A stretch of DNA of 64,000 nucleotides from contig JAFTSQ010000012.1 in the NCBI GenBank assembly GCA_017467205.1, positions 82,986 through 146,985 of the forward strand, given 5' to 3'. The position numbers were made by a program, and so were the translations under genes. Source of the DNA: Clostridia bacterium. Its GTDB lineage: Bacteria > Bacillota_A > Clostridia > Oscillospirales > CAG-272. Within the stretch, counting starts at the first letter, position 1. Every line of letters starts with the position of its first letter. The notes below the pieces were generated by a model. The model saw only the letters and a program-made list of their open reading frames with translations. It made no database searches and had not been told where the DNA came from. This document shows, one piece after another, positions 31,575-39,380 of this stretch.

Positions 31575-32459
31575 TTACCAAAGCTCCTTTTCGAAAAGGA
31601 GCTTTTCTTCATCGCGTCCTATGAAGGTAAAGAGCTTTCCGAGCATATTTTTACTCGGCAGGTTTTCCTCGTGGCACTCGGCATAGAGGGCGTTCATCCC
31701 AAGAGATTTTGCTATCTCAAAAAGCGCCGTGATTGCCGCAGATGCGTATCCGCGCCTTTGGTGCTCCTTCATTATTCTGACGCCGAGATGCGCTCTGCCG
31801 CGACCGTCGAATGCGTAGAGCACCGCGTCGCCAACGAAGACTCCCTCACACCTTACGGCAAAGGTCATTGCCACGCCGCGCCGAAATTCGCTTTCGGCTT
31901 CGTTTATGAAGTGCGAGTCGTCGACCGAGCCGAAATCCTTGCGAAAGTCGTATCCCCAATAGCGATTTATCTCCTCGTCGCGAGAAAGTGCCGCGAGGGG
32001 TGCTGTATCCTGCGCTGTAAGAGGCGTGAGCGATACGGGCTCGTCGGTGTACTCTGGTATTTTTTCGGCTATTTGACACTCGGTCTTTACCTTTACTGTA
32101 TAGCTTTCGCAGTCGGGGGTGGCCGCGTCAATATCCGCGTGAGTAAAGCCGACGAGCAGCTCGCCGAGCGCCTCGGCGGGTACGTCGCTTATAACGAGCG
32201 GTAGCTCTTCCTTTACAGCGTAATGGACGAGCTCTTGAGTAGCTTGCCCGACCTCTGCATCATCTGTGAGCTCGAAGGGGTAGAGAAATGAGTATCTGCC
32301 ATAGTCGAAAATTCTGACAAGTAAGCACCCGTGTGAAATTGTAGTCGCAATCTCGGTGTCCTCATCGAAGGCTGAAAGAATATCGGCAAGTATCTCTTCG
32401 GCTGCCGCATCCTCTATATTTTGTAAACTGTTATTGTCAATTACACTAAACGATATCAC
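31575..32459 (-). CDS. GNAT-family acetyltransferase in a two-component operon
   Basis: The 294-residue protein has a C-terminal GNAT domain (~150-290) with VGDAVLYAFDGRGRAHLGVRI and the acetyl-CoA loop EHQRRGYASAAI, then SLGMNALYAECHEENLPSKNMLGKLGF-like ending. The N-terminal ~140 residues are a separate region I do not recognise. It starts with GTG overlapping the histidine kinase stop (GTGA), so it is translationally coupled to that kinase and is the third gene of the operon. The acetyl acceptor is unknown; a small molecule or protein related to the kinase's signal is plausible. Confidence 0.85.
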   Translation of the reverse strand: MISFSVIDNNSLQNIEDAAAEEILADILSAFDEDTEIATTISHGCLLVRIFDYGRYSFLYPFELTDDAEVGQATQELVHYAVKEELPLVISDVPAEALGELLVGFTHADIDAATPDCESYTVKVKTECQIAEKIPEYTDEPVSLTPLTAQDTAPLAALSRDEEINRYWGYDFRKDFGSVDDSHFINEAESEFRRGVAMTFAVRCEGVFVGDAVLYAFDGRGRAHLGVRIMKEHQRRGYASAAITALFEIAKSLGMNALYAECHEENLPSKNMLGKLFTFIGRDEEKLLFEKELW

Positions 32460-33847
32460 TCCGTCACCTCCGCACTCTCGTTATTATTCTTCTTTGCGGG
32501 AACGATGATTCTCGTAACGTACTCGCCATCATATTTTTGGCTTTCAAAGGTTATGCCGAGCGATTTTGCAATCTTTTGGCAGGTCTTGAGTCCTATTCCT
32601 GTGCTCTCGGCACTCGGCTTTTCGAGCGCCTTGTTGGAGAAGCGGATTAGTATACCGCACGCCTCACCCTCGACAGTCAGGTGAATCGGCTCTTCGGGGT
32701 CGGAGTATTTTGAGAGGTTTGAGAATATATTGTCGAATATTCGCATAAGCTTCGGCGCGTCTGTCATCATAGTCATACCCTCAAGTCCTGCGTGCTGCGA
32801 CTCGATAGTATATCCGCGCTCCTTCATAAGAAGCATATGCTCGGAGAGCATCTGGTCGAGTAGAGCCGCCGCCTCGTATTCCTGTATGCTTGCGTCAAGC
32901 TCGCCGCCGAAAACGAGGAAATAGCCGAAGATGTCGTCGGATAGCTCCTTCAGTCGCATAGCCGTTTTCTGCGAGGCGGAAAGATAGCTTGCCATCGCCT
33001 CGTCCTCTGTGTGCATCTTCATAATATCGAGGTAGCCGAGCAGGACGGTTAGAGGCGTTCTTATATCGTGGGAGAGCGAGGTTATAAGCTGGGTGTTTGC
33101 CTCTATTGCCTCCTTCTCCTTATCGAGATTTTCGAGCATAGAGGTTCTCATATTCTCCACGTTCTCGGAGAGCTTGGATATCTCGTCCTCACCCTCAAAG
33201 GCTATCGAGTGCGAGGTGTTTCCCGCAGAAACCACCGAAACGTCCTCTGCAAGACGGGTTATTCTGCCCGCAACGTCACGGAAGAAGAGCATCATTATCG
33301 CGACGAGGGCTGTCATTGCAAGAAAAAGTGCGGTTATGTTCCAGATATCGTAGTACAGGTATTCGGTAAAGTCGGTGACAGATGCGTAAAGGGTTGCGTC
33401 AGAAAGCTCTATCGGATAGATTCCGTTCGCCTCGGCGTACTCGGCGAGCTCCTTTTTATCGGGGAACTCGACGGTAAGTCCGCCGCTCATATTGAACGGG
33501 TCGTCGACCTGGTCGAAGTAGTCGAAGGAGAGGAGCAGCTCCTCCTCGTCGTATATCATAAGGTATACGTACCGCTCGGAGCGCACCCAATTCGATATGT
33601 CGTTTAAGTCCTGCTCGGAGAGCTCGTTTTTGTCGATAAAGTCTTGAAGGTCGGCAATATATTGCTCGCATCTTGCCTTTTTGCTTTCCTCGCTTTTGTA
33701 GGTCGCGTCTATAACGTAGCCGGAAACGACGTTGGTAAAAAGATAAATTCCCACCGCAACGAGAACGCCGTAGCTCATAACTATAAAGAGCTTCGTGTTC
33801 AGCGAATACATCTTCCGACGCATAAATTCCTTGAGTTGTTTAATCAA
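32456..33847 (-). CDS. Membrane sensor histidine kinase
   Basis: The 463-residue protein has two membrane helices (~18-40 and ~172-195) flanking a ~130-residue extracytoplasmic sensor domain. A HAMP linker follows, then a HisKA box SLSHDIRTPLTVLLGYLDIM (phospho-His) and a HATPase with FDNIFSNLSKYSDP and TGIGLKTCQKIAKSLG. The start overlaps the response regulator by 8 bp. The likely start is TTG 33847 with AAAGGG 7 bases upstream; an in-frame ATG at 33823 is an alternative. The signal cannot be inferred. It pairs with the OmpR-type regulator directly upstream. Confidence 0.9.
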   Translation of the reverse strand: MIKQLKEFMRRKMYSLNTKLFIVMSYGVLVAVGIYLFTNVVSGYVIDATYKSEESKKARCEQYIADLQDFIDKNELSEQDLNDISNWVRSERYVYLMIYDEEELLLSFDYFDQVDDPFNMSGGLTVEFPDKKELAEYAEANGIYPIELSDATLYASVTDFTEYLYYDIWNITALFLAMTALVAIMMLFFRDVAGRITRLAEDVSVVSAGNTSHSIAFEGEDEISKLSENVENMRTSMLENLDKEKEAIEANTQLITSLSHDIRTPLTVLLGYLDIMKMHTEDEAMASYLSASQKTAMRLKELSDDIFGYFLVFGGELDASIQEYEAAALLDQMLSEHMLLMKERGYTIESQHAGLEGMTMMTDAPKLMRIFDNIFSNLSKYSDPEEPIHLTVEGEACGILIRFSNKALEKPSAESTGIGLKTCQKIAKSLGITFESQKYDGEYVTRIIVPAKKNNNESAEVTE

Positions 33848-34532
33848 TCTGGTATCCCTTTCCCCAAACGGTGCGTATCAGCTTCGGCGAGGATGGTGTG
33901 TCCTCAAGCTTGCGCCGCAAATTAAGCATATGCACAGTGACGGTGTTGCTCGCCGAGGCGAGCGCGCGCTCACCCCAAACCGCCTCGTAAAGCTCGGACG
34001 GATTTATCGCCCTGCCGCGATTTTTGGCAAGGTAGATCAGCATATCCATCTCTCGCTCGCGAAGACCCTCAACGCGATCGCCGTTCTTCGTCACCTCGCG
34101 CTCCTTCGGGTTGAGAATAACGCCCGAGGCAAGACTGACGAGCTCCGGTCTTTCCTCTGCCTTACTGTAAACGGTGTATCTTCTTGTCAGCGCCCGTATC
34201 TTGAGCAAAAGCTCGGAGGGGCTGAAGGGCTTTATAAGATAGTCGTCACCGCCGACGTCGTACGCCGCCGTCTTGTCGCGTGCGAGCGATTTTGCGGTAA
34301 GGAAGAGTATCGGCACGGTGGAAAAGTCGCGAATGAGGCGTGTTGCCTCTATACCGTTCACCGCCGGCATCATTATATCCATAATTATGAGGTCGATATC
34401 GGTGCTCTCGGTCGCGGCAGAAACCGCAGAGGAGCCGTCCTGCGCCTCTATTACCTCGTATCCGTGCTCCTCAAGCAAGAGTCTTACGACCTTGCGGATT
34501 TCCGACTCGTCGTCGGCTATGAGAATTTTCAT
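33840..34532 (-). CDS. OmpR/PhoB-family response regulator
   Basis: The 230-residue protein has a receiver domain (~1-118) with IADDE acidic pocket, phospho-acceptor Asp in LIIMDIMMPAVNG, and LTAKS and IKPFSP switch residues, followed by a winged-helix DNA-binding domain (~130-230) ending RTVWGKGYQID. It heads the operon regulator-kinase-GNAT. The promoter at 34594-34622 overlaps the stop of the upstream DMT gene and lies on the edge of a terminator hairpin. Confidence 0.93.
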   Translation of the reverse strand: MKILIADDESEIRKVVRLLLEEHGYEVIEAQDGSSAVSAATESTDIDLIIMDIMMPAVNGIEATRLIRDFSTVPILFLTAKSLARDKTAAYDVGGDDYLIKPFSPSELLLKIRALTRRYTVYSKAEERPELVSLASGVILNPKEREVTKNGDRVEGLREREMDMLIYLAKNRGRAINPSELYEAVWGERALASASNTVTVHMLNLRRKLEDTPSSPKLIRTVWGKGYQID

Positions 34533-34560
34533 AATTTCACGCTACTCCATCAAAAGAAAA

Positions 34561-34591
34561 TAGGCAAGAGCGTCAAATCCGCTCTTGCCTA
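34561..34591 (-). terminator. Terminator of the DMT gene overlapping the regulator's transcription start
   Basis: A perfect 12-bp stem (34561-34572 with 34580-34591) is followed on the minus strand by TTTTCTTTT. The downstream operon's predicted transcription start falls inside its first arm. Confidence 0.8.
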
Positions 34592-34593
34592 TA

Positions 34594-34622
34594 ATTATAA
34601 ATCAGAATATGCGCTTTGTCAA
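34594..34622 (-). promoter_or_regulatory. Promoter of the regulator-kinase-GNAT operon
   Basis: On the minus strand, TTGACA (34622-34617) contains the TGA stop of the DMT gene; TATAAT is at 34599-34594, 17-bp spacing. Confidence 0.85.
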
Positions 34623-35518
34623 GAAAGGGGGAAGGGTTCGCAAAGGAAGATTACCGAGAGTATTCCGATAATAACGCCCACCCATTGCTTTTTTTCAAGC
34701 CTTTCTCTGAACAAAATAACTGCGGTGAGGGTTGTGAGCACAAGTCCGCCGCCGTTCACTATGGGGAAGAAGACTGCACTGTCCATAACTCCGGAAAGAT
34801 ACAGATTAAGCTTGTTGTTTACCGCTACGCACACACCGCTCAAAACAGTAATGCCGAGGAAGAAAAGAATCCATTGTCCGTTACGCGTCTGCTTCTGCTC
34901 GCCGCGTCCTTTTATAAAGGCGAGGATAAGCAGGGAGAGTAGCGATGAGGCGAAGAATGCAATAACCAAAAATTCGTCAAGCTCGGCGCGGTGAGGGGAG
35001 CTTTGGTGAATCTTTTGCATAACGCCTATTCCGCCGGTTGCCGCAAAGGCAATGAGGCAGAGGATGAGCCACTTGAAATTCGCGCGCGTTTCGTTCGTCT
35101 TTTTGCCGGTTGCAAGCAAGAAGCTTATAAGCATAAGGACTATGCCGATAATTTGCGAGAGGGAAAGCCCCTCGCCGAAGAAAAGGGCGCCCGAGAGCGC
35201 GGGAATCAGCGTGGAAAAGGAAATGATAACTGCGGTGTAGGAGAGCGGACCTGTTTGCAGAGCCGCAATATGAGCGATGCCCTGAATCGTGGTTATAGCG
35301 CCGAAGGCAAGACCTAACAGCACCGTGAAGCTTGATACCTCGCCGAACTCGCTCCAGATAAGGAGCACACACGCCGAGATAAGACTGCACGCGGCGGTGA
35401 AGAGAAAGTTACCGAAGCTTCCCGATTCGCCTTTTTTGGTGTAGTATTTTTTCGCAATGCTCGAGCCGAGCGCCGCGGCTAATGATATGATTAACGTTAT
35501 TGTAGTGTTTTTCGGCAT
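34619..35518 (-). CDS. EamA/DMT-family transporter in the GH36 operon
   Basis: The 299-residue protein has about ten membrane helices in two EamA halves. The first ends SFSTLIPALSGALFFGEGLSLSQIIGIVLMLISFLL, the second FFPIVNGGGLVLTTLTAVILFRERLEKKQWVGVIIG. The start is 3 bp after the GH36 stop, with AAAGGA inside the end of that gene, so the two are cotranscribed. Pairing suggests a role linked to galactoside metabolism, but DMT substrates are not predictable from sequence. Confidence 0.88.
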   Translation of the reverse strand: MPKNTTITLIISLAAALGSSIAKKYYTKKGESGSFGNFLFTAACSLISACVLLIWSEFGEVSSFTVLLGLAFGAITTIQGIAHIAALQTGPLSYTAVIISFSTLIPALSGALFFGEGLSLSQIIGIVLMLISFLLATGKKTNETRANFKWLILCLIAFAATGGIGVMQKIHQSSPHRAELDEFLVIAFFASSLLSLLILAFIKGRGEQKQTRNGQWILFFLGITVLSGVCVAVNNKLNLYLSGVMDSAVFFPIVNGGGLVLTTLTAVILFRERLEKKQWVGVIIGILSVIFLCEPFPLS

Positions 35519-35521
35519 TTG

Positions 35522-37480
35522 TCAATCCTTTTTCTTGTAGAAGAATATGCTCGCCTTGCCCTTGGGAAGCGTGAAGGCATAGCCGCCCGAAAGCTCCTTA
35601 CCGCTGACGGTGCGAGTGCCGCCGTCAACGTCCTCAAGCTCGTAGGTCGCACTCTCGTCGATAGCGTAAAGCGGGAAGCGCGCCACGTCGAAGGGGGATG
35701 CGGGACGTCTTATAACTATCAGCACGCCGTCTTTTTCCGACGGGCGGTCAAACTGCGAGGCGCACCAGGTGTCAGGCGACGAGCTCACGGCAGTCAAGGG
35801 ATAGAAATCCTCGGAGAAATAGGGGCGAACTCTTAAGTATTCGTTAGTGTATTTGCGTATGAATTCCACCTTTTCGGGAGTATCGGCGAAAAGGTCCTTT
35901 TGCGAAAATGAGTAACACATATTGAGTGACGCACCGTAGGAGCTGCGAACTCGGTACTCGTCGTAAGGTCTGCCCGAGCCGCTTCCCGAATAGGGCATCC
36001 AGGAGTTGAAGGTCAGGTTATGAAGCTGTGAGGCTATGACCTCGTAGTTCGCAGGGCACTGGGCGTCGCTGCGCCAAAGCGGCATACTGCGGCGAAGAAG
36101 CTCGATATCTATGCGTCTGCCGCCGGATGCGCAGTTGTCTATCAGAAGGTGTGGGAATTTTGAAAGAAGCGCATCCCAAAGGCGATAAAGACCGTTTATA
36201 TGGTATATCTCGGTTATGCCGCGCCTGTGCTCGGTGTCGTTTTCGCGCCAATACGCGAGAGGGGAGAAGTTGAAGTCCTGGCGGTAGCAGTCAATTCCTA
36301 TCTCCTCTATCATACCGGCGAGCGTTTCGTAGCAGTACTGCCACGCGCCCTCGTGACCCAAATTCAGAAGAAGGCTCTTATTCTCGCCGAGTCTGATGAA
36401 ATATTCGGGGTGCTCGTCGATAATGGGAGTGCCTAAAATCGCGCGCTCCGGCTCAAACCACAAAAGGAATTTCATTCCTGCGTCGTGCACCGCGCGCGAA
36501 ACGTCGCGAAGCCCTTGCGGATGAATATGTCGGCTGACTCTCCAGTCGCCCGCACGGGTGTACCAGTCGCCCTCGAACTCGTCGGGGGTGGGAAGAGTAC
36601 CATCGCCGTACCAGCCGGCGTCCATCCATATGTATTCAAACGGGAGCTTTTTCTCTACTATCTTGTTTATGCGCTCAATCACGGCAGAGCTCTCCATACC
36701 GCCCCACGTGACTGCACAGAGCGGGCCGTATTTATCCCTACCCGCGCTGCCGACGAGCGAGAAATGCTCCTTAACGAGCCTGCGCCATTTGTTTTGCGAG
36801 GCGATGAAGTCGCCCTCGTACGCCATAATAACTACCGACGAGGTGCGGAAGCTCTCGTGGGGATTCAAGTAGAAGTCGGTGCCCTCAATGCCCGACTTGA
36901 AATTAACCGAGTCCTCGGTGCGAGTGAAGAAAGCGTTCCACTGACCCGACCAGCCGATAGCAATAACGTAGCCGACTCCCGTCTTGTGAATATTGAAGAA
37001 GGGGGCGGTTCCGTCAGCAGACCTTCCGCCGACACAAGAATATTTCTTCGTTACGCCGGGGTAGATGTGGTGGTCGAATCTGTTGCGCGCAAGCTCGTCT
37101 ACGTCACAGTAGAACTCCTTTCTGTTCCAGGTCGAGCCGCTCGGCGAATATATTTTCGTAGCATTCTCGGGCAGGGGCAGATAGGACTGCTTTTTCAGCG
37201 GCTCTTCCTTGGGGAGCGGCAAGGTTATATCGCAGTCGAAAAGCTCGGTGATAACGCCGCTTCGCTCGTCCGAGGTGTTCTCGATATAGTTGACCCATTC
37301 GTAAGCGTCGAACTTTTCGTATTTCTTGAGAACGCTTTTAACCTTCAAGCCGCCCTCAAAGAGATATTCCGTAATAGCTTCGTCGCCTACTGTCTTCTCG
37401 GTCACGGTGTAAGCAAGGCTGCCCATAGGCACACCGTCGAGTAAAAATGAAAATCTCGGCTCTGTCTTTGAAATGTTCAT
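35522..37480 (-). CDS. GH36 family alpha-galactosidase
   Basis: The 652-residue protein has the GH36 layout: N-terminal beta-supersandwich, TIM barrel (~260-560) and C-terminal beta-domain. FEYIWMDAGWYGD, LLWFEPERA, the nucleophile segment IDCYRQDFNFSP, and DNCASGGRRIDIELLRRS followed by SDAQ (acid/base Asp region) are all present. It should hydrolyse terminal alpha-galactosides (raffinose-type or galactomannan side chains). Alpha-N-acetylgalactosaminidase cannot be excluded. There is no signal peptide, so it is cytoplasmic. It is divergent from an AraC-type gene, the probable regulator. Two kinds of short repeats lie in the intergenic region. Confidence 0.9.
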   Translation of the reverse strand: MNISKTEPRFSFLLDGVPMGSLAYTVTEKTVGDEAITEYLFEGGLKVKSVLKKYEKFDAYEWVNYIENTSDERSGVITELFDCDITLPLPKEEPLKKQSYLPLPENATKIYSPSGSTWNRKEFYCDVDELARNRFDHHIYPGVTKKYSCVGGRSADGTAPFFNIHKTGVGYVIAIGWSGQWNAFFTRTEDSVNFKSGIEGTDFYLNPHESFRTSSVVIMAYEGDFIASQNKWRRLVKEHFSLVGSAGRDKYGPLCAVTWGGMESSAVIERINKIVEKKLPFEYIWMDAGWYGDGTLPTPDEFEGDWYTRAGDWRVSRHIHPQGLRDVSRAVHDAGMKFLLWFEPERAILGTPIIDEHPEYFIRLGENKSLLLNLGHEGAWQYCYETLAGMIEEIGIDCYRQDFNFSPLAYWRENDTEHRRGITEIYHINGLYRLWDALLSKFPHLLIDNCASGGRRIDIELLRRSMPLWRSDAQCPANYEVIASQLHNLTFNSWMPYSGSGSGRPYDEYRVRSSYGASLNMCYSFSQKDLFADTPEKVEFIRKYTNEYLRVRPYFSEDFYPLTAVSSSPDTWCASQFDRPSEKDGVLIVIRRPASPFDVARFPLYAIDESATYELEDVDGGTRTVSGKELSGGYAFTLPKGKASIFFYKKKD

Positions 37481-37492
37481 AATAAATCCTTT

Positions 37493-37626
37493 CCGTCGCC
37501 GTCGGGCGACCGCACAAAGTGTGAAAGTTGAAAATTGGGTGAGAGAGCTTGAAACATACGCATTCTCCCTCAGTCGCCTACGGCGCCAGCTCCCTCCCGG
37601 ATGGAGCCTGACGAAAGTTGAAAATT
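37493..37626. repeat. Composite intergenic repeat upstream of GH36
   Basis: This lies in a 303-bp gene-free gap. GTCGCC-GTCG-GGCGAC resembles the unit at 19139. GAAAGTTGAAAATT occurs twice (37523-37536 and 37613-37626), flanking ~76 bp that contains CTCCCTCAGTCGCC and GGCGCCAGCTCCCTC, a type of hairpin repeat frequent in gut Clostridia. The rest of the gap holds the araC promoter. Confidence 0.6.
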
Positions 37627-37655
37627 CTTGGGCGCGAATAATTTAATGCGCACTA

Positions 37656-37684
37656 TTGACATAAATCCCTTTTGGTGCTAACAT
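37656..37684 (+). promoter_or_regulatory. Promoter of the AraC-type gene
   Basis: TTGACA (37656-37661), 17 bp ending GGTGC, TAACAT (37679-37684). Confidence 0.6.
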
Positions 37685-37783
37685 AATTATATAATGGCAA
37701 AATTTATATTAATATGCTGTTTTAATCAATTTATATGAAAAATCACTCAAATAGCGCGCAAAGCGTCATTTTTGGGAGGCGTT

Positions 37784-38623
37784 ATGTACGAACCGAAATA
37801 TCTGCCCGAGCTGAACGAAAAGTTAGGCTCGTTTTCAAACATCCGTTTTGGAATAGACCACTTTAATAAATATCATCCATCCCTTGACCCTGACGCTGAC
37901 CCCTTGCACGTCCACAAAAGCCTTGAAATCTTTTTCAATATTTCAGCCGACGCGTCCTTCCTCGTTAACAACAACCTATACCCCGTGTCAAAAATGAGCG
38001 CGGTAGTATCCCGCCCCGGCGATATTCATATGTGCATCTTCCATAAGGAAGCCGTGATGGAGTACGTATGCCTGTGGATTGATGCGGACCTTGACCTGCC
38101 TGCCTTCTCGTTCTTGAAAAACGACGGCTTCTGCCCGCTTTTCTCCTTTGACGGCGATGCGGGTGTGAAGCTCAAGTCGCTCACACGCTCGCTTGCAGAG
38201 CTATGTCAAAGCGGCGGCTCGGAGCTTGAAAAGACGGTATGCCTTTTGCGGATTCTCCTTCTTTTCGAGAAGGGGCACGCCACCTTACCCGAAAAGCCGA
38301 TAGTTCCCGAAAGCTTCCAGAGAATACTCGACGATATTCACGAGAACTTTTCAACAATACGCAGTGTAAACGATATTATCGACACTCATTTCATAAGCTC
38401 GGCAACTCTGACTCGCAGATTTCGAAAATACATCCACACCACCCCTCGCGAATATCTTGAGTCGGTGCGGCTTTCGAACGCGGCAATGATGCTCTCGGGC
38501 GGCGCGTCGGTTACCGAGGCGTGTATGAACTCGGGCTTTTCGGATTGCTCGCATTTCATAGTGCTCTTCAAAAAGAAATTCGGAATAACCCCGTTCCAAT
38601 ATAAAAAGGACAGAACCGTGTGA
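37784..38623 (+). CDS. AraC-family transcriptional regulator
   Basis: The 279-residue protein has an N-terminal cupin-like ligand-binding domain (HVHKSLEIFFNISADASFLVNN; SRPGDIHMC) and a C-terminal double HTH (~180-279) with FISSATLTRRFRKYIHTTPREYLESVRLSNAAMML and GFSDCSHFIVLFKKKFGITPFQYKK. It is divergent from the GH36/DMT operon, so I infer it activates that operon in response to a galactoside. ATG 37784 with GGGAGG was chosen over a TTG four codons upstream. A strong terminator follows. Confidence 0.9.
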   Translation: MYEPKYLPELNEKLGSFSNIRFGIDHFNKYHPSLDPDADPLHVHKSLEIFFNISADASFLVNNNLYPVSKMSAVVSRPGDIHMCIFHKEAVMEYVCLWIDADLDLPAFSFLKNDGFCPLFSFDGDAGVKLKSLTRSLAELCQSGGSELEKTVCLLRILLLFEKGHATLPEKPIVPESFQRILDDIHENFSTIRSVNDIIDTHFISSATLTRRFRKYIHTTPREYLESVRLSNAAMMLSGGASVTEACMNSGFSDCSHFIVLFKKKFGITPFQYKKDRTV

Positions 38624-38657
38624 TTTCAGGCGCGCGGTTTATAAAAGATTAAAAGTT

Positions 38658-38696
38658 AAAGCGGCGGTGACCTGTGATAAAGGTCGCCGCCGCTTT
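38658..38696 (+). terminator. Terminator of the AraC gene
   Basis: A 16-bp stem (38658-38673 with 38681-38696, one U-G pair) followed by TTGT. The A-run before it makes it usable on both strands. Confidence 0.85.
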
Positions 38697-38724
38697 TTGT
38701 AATTGACGACAAGGGGCACAAAGG

Positions 38725-38955
38725 CTACCTCTCTCCGTCGTATGCTTTTATCAGTTCAATGCAGGCTTGGCATAGGGGAAATTTCGCATCAGCCGATATT
38801 TTGGAGCGGCATAGCTTGCAAAAATGGGCTGCCGTTTTTACGGTAACGCCGTCGTGTGACTCCAAAAATTCAATCGTTGCACCCGCTGTCAGACCGTATT
38901 TTTCTCTCAACACAAGCGGAATAACTATTCTTCCAAGCTTATCAACCTGCCTCAT
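38725..38955 (-). CDS. AbrB/SpoVT-like regulator with C-terminal zinc ribbon
   Basis: The 76-residue protein has an N-terminal swapped-hairpin AbrB domain (MRQVDKLGRIVIPLVLREKYGL, then GATIEFLESHDGVTVK) and a C-terminal four-Cys cluster (CKLC ... CQAC), as in AbrB-type transition-state regulators. It should bind DNA as a dimer or tetramer and repress stationary-phase or sporulation genes. The frame stays open well upstream, but ATG 38955 has GGAGG 2 bases past a terminator hairpin and starts exactly at the domain. Expression must come from read-through of, or antitermination at, the structured leader described next. Confidence 0.85.
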   Translation of the reverse strand: MRQVDKLGRIVIPLVLREKYGLTAGATIEFLESHDGVTVKTAAHFCKLCRSKISADAKFPLCQACIELIKAYDGER

Positions 38956-38965
38956 ATGCTCCTCC

Positions 38966-38998
38966 AATAAAAAAGTGCGCTGACCGAAGCCAACGCAC
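38966..38998 (-). terminator. Intrinsic terminator between the structured RNA and the AbrB-like gene
   Basis: A 10-bp stem (38975-38984 with 38989-38998) with a UUCG tetraloop is followed by TTTTTTATT and then directly by the AbrB-like gene's GGAGGAG. This is either an attenuator or the 3' end of a small RNA. Confidence 0.85.
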
Positions 38999-39174
38999 AA
39001 AAAACGCAAACCCCGAGTCGCTAAACTAACCTTACTGAAAATAAGCATCACTGCCGCTTCACACCAAGTTGGAATTTGCATTTTTATCAAATTCATAAGG
39101 TATGAAGCAAAAGGGCATAGTACCCCCATAGGTAAGACATGAGTGCTTATTTCAGAATATTAAGTTAGTTTAGC
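38966..39174 (-). ncRNA. Candidate structured small RNA or attenuator leader (~209 nt)
   Basis: A promoter at 39181-39209 predicts transcription from about 39174. The RNA folds into a rod: outer stem 39164-39174 with 39020-39030 (11 bp), second stem 39144-39155 with 39035-39047 (12 bp, one bulge), a large asymmetric internal loop (39109-39143 against 39048-39055), third stem 39099-39108 with 39056-39065 (10 bp), and apical stem 39088-39094 with 39072-39078. An intrinsic terminator ends it. The rod with a central bubble recalls 6S RNA, but I cannot confirm a 6S consensus. A riboswitch or regulated leader for the AbrB-like gene is equally possible. Confidence 0.6.
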
Positions 39175-39180
39175 GTAATT

Positions 39181-39209
39181 ATTATAGCACCTTTTTTGTG
39201 TTTTGTAAA
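39181..39209 (-). promoter_or_regulatory. Promoter of the structured RNA / AbrB-like gene
   Basis: On the minus strand, TTTACA (39209-39204), 17 bp ending GGTGC, TATAAT (39186-39181). Confidence 0.85.
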
Positions 39210-39300
39210 GAGGCTTTTGATATATAAATAGCGGCTGAGTCATTAAGAATACAGAGAAATTAAGGCAAAATTAAAATCAATGAAATGAGCGCAAAGCAAA

Positions 39301-39330
39301 AGTGGAGGCACCTTTTACAATGTCTCCACT
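39301..39330 (-). terminator. purC terminator
   Basis: A 10-bp stem (39301-39310 with 39321-39330) followed on the minus strand by TTTTGCTTTG. Confidence 0.7.
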
Positions 39331-39348
39331 CATTTTTATGCGGCTAAT

Positions 39349-39372
39349 TTATGCGGCTAAATGCGACCGCCT
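39349..39372 (-). repeat. Post-stop motif copy 5
   Basis: The minus-strand sequence GAGGCGGTCGCATTTAGCC lies between the purC stop and its terminator; a short tandem (TTAGCCGCATAAA) follows. Confidence 0.55.
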
Positions 39373-39380
39373 CTTTAACT

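Noticed and set aside
38999..39174. T-box leader upstream of the AbrB-like gene
   Set aside because: The terminator arrangement fits, but no T-box consensus sequence is present and the downstream gene is not amino-acid related.
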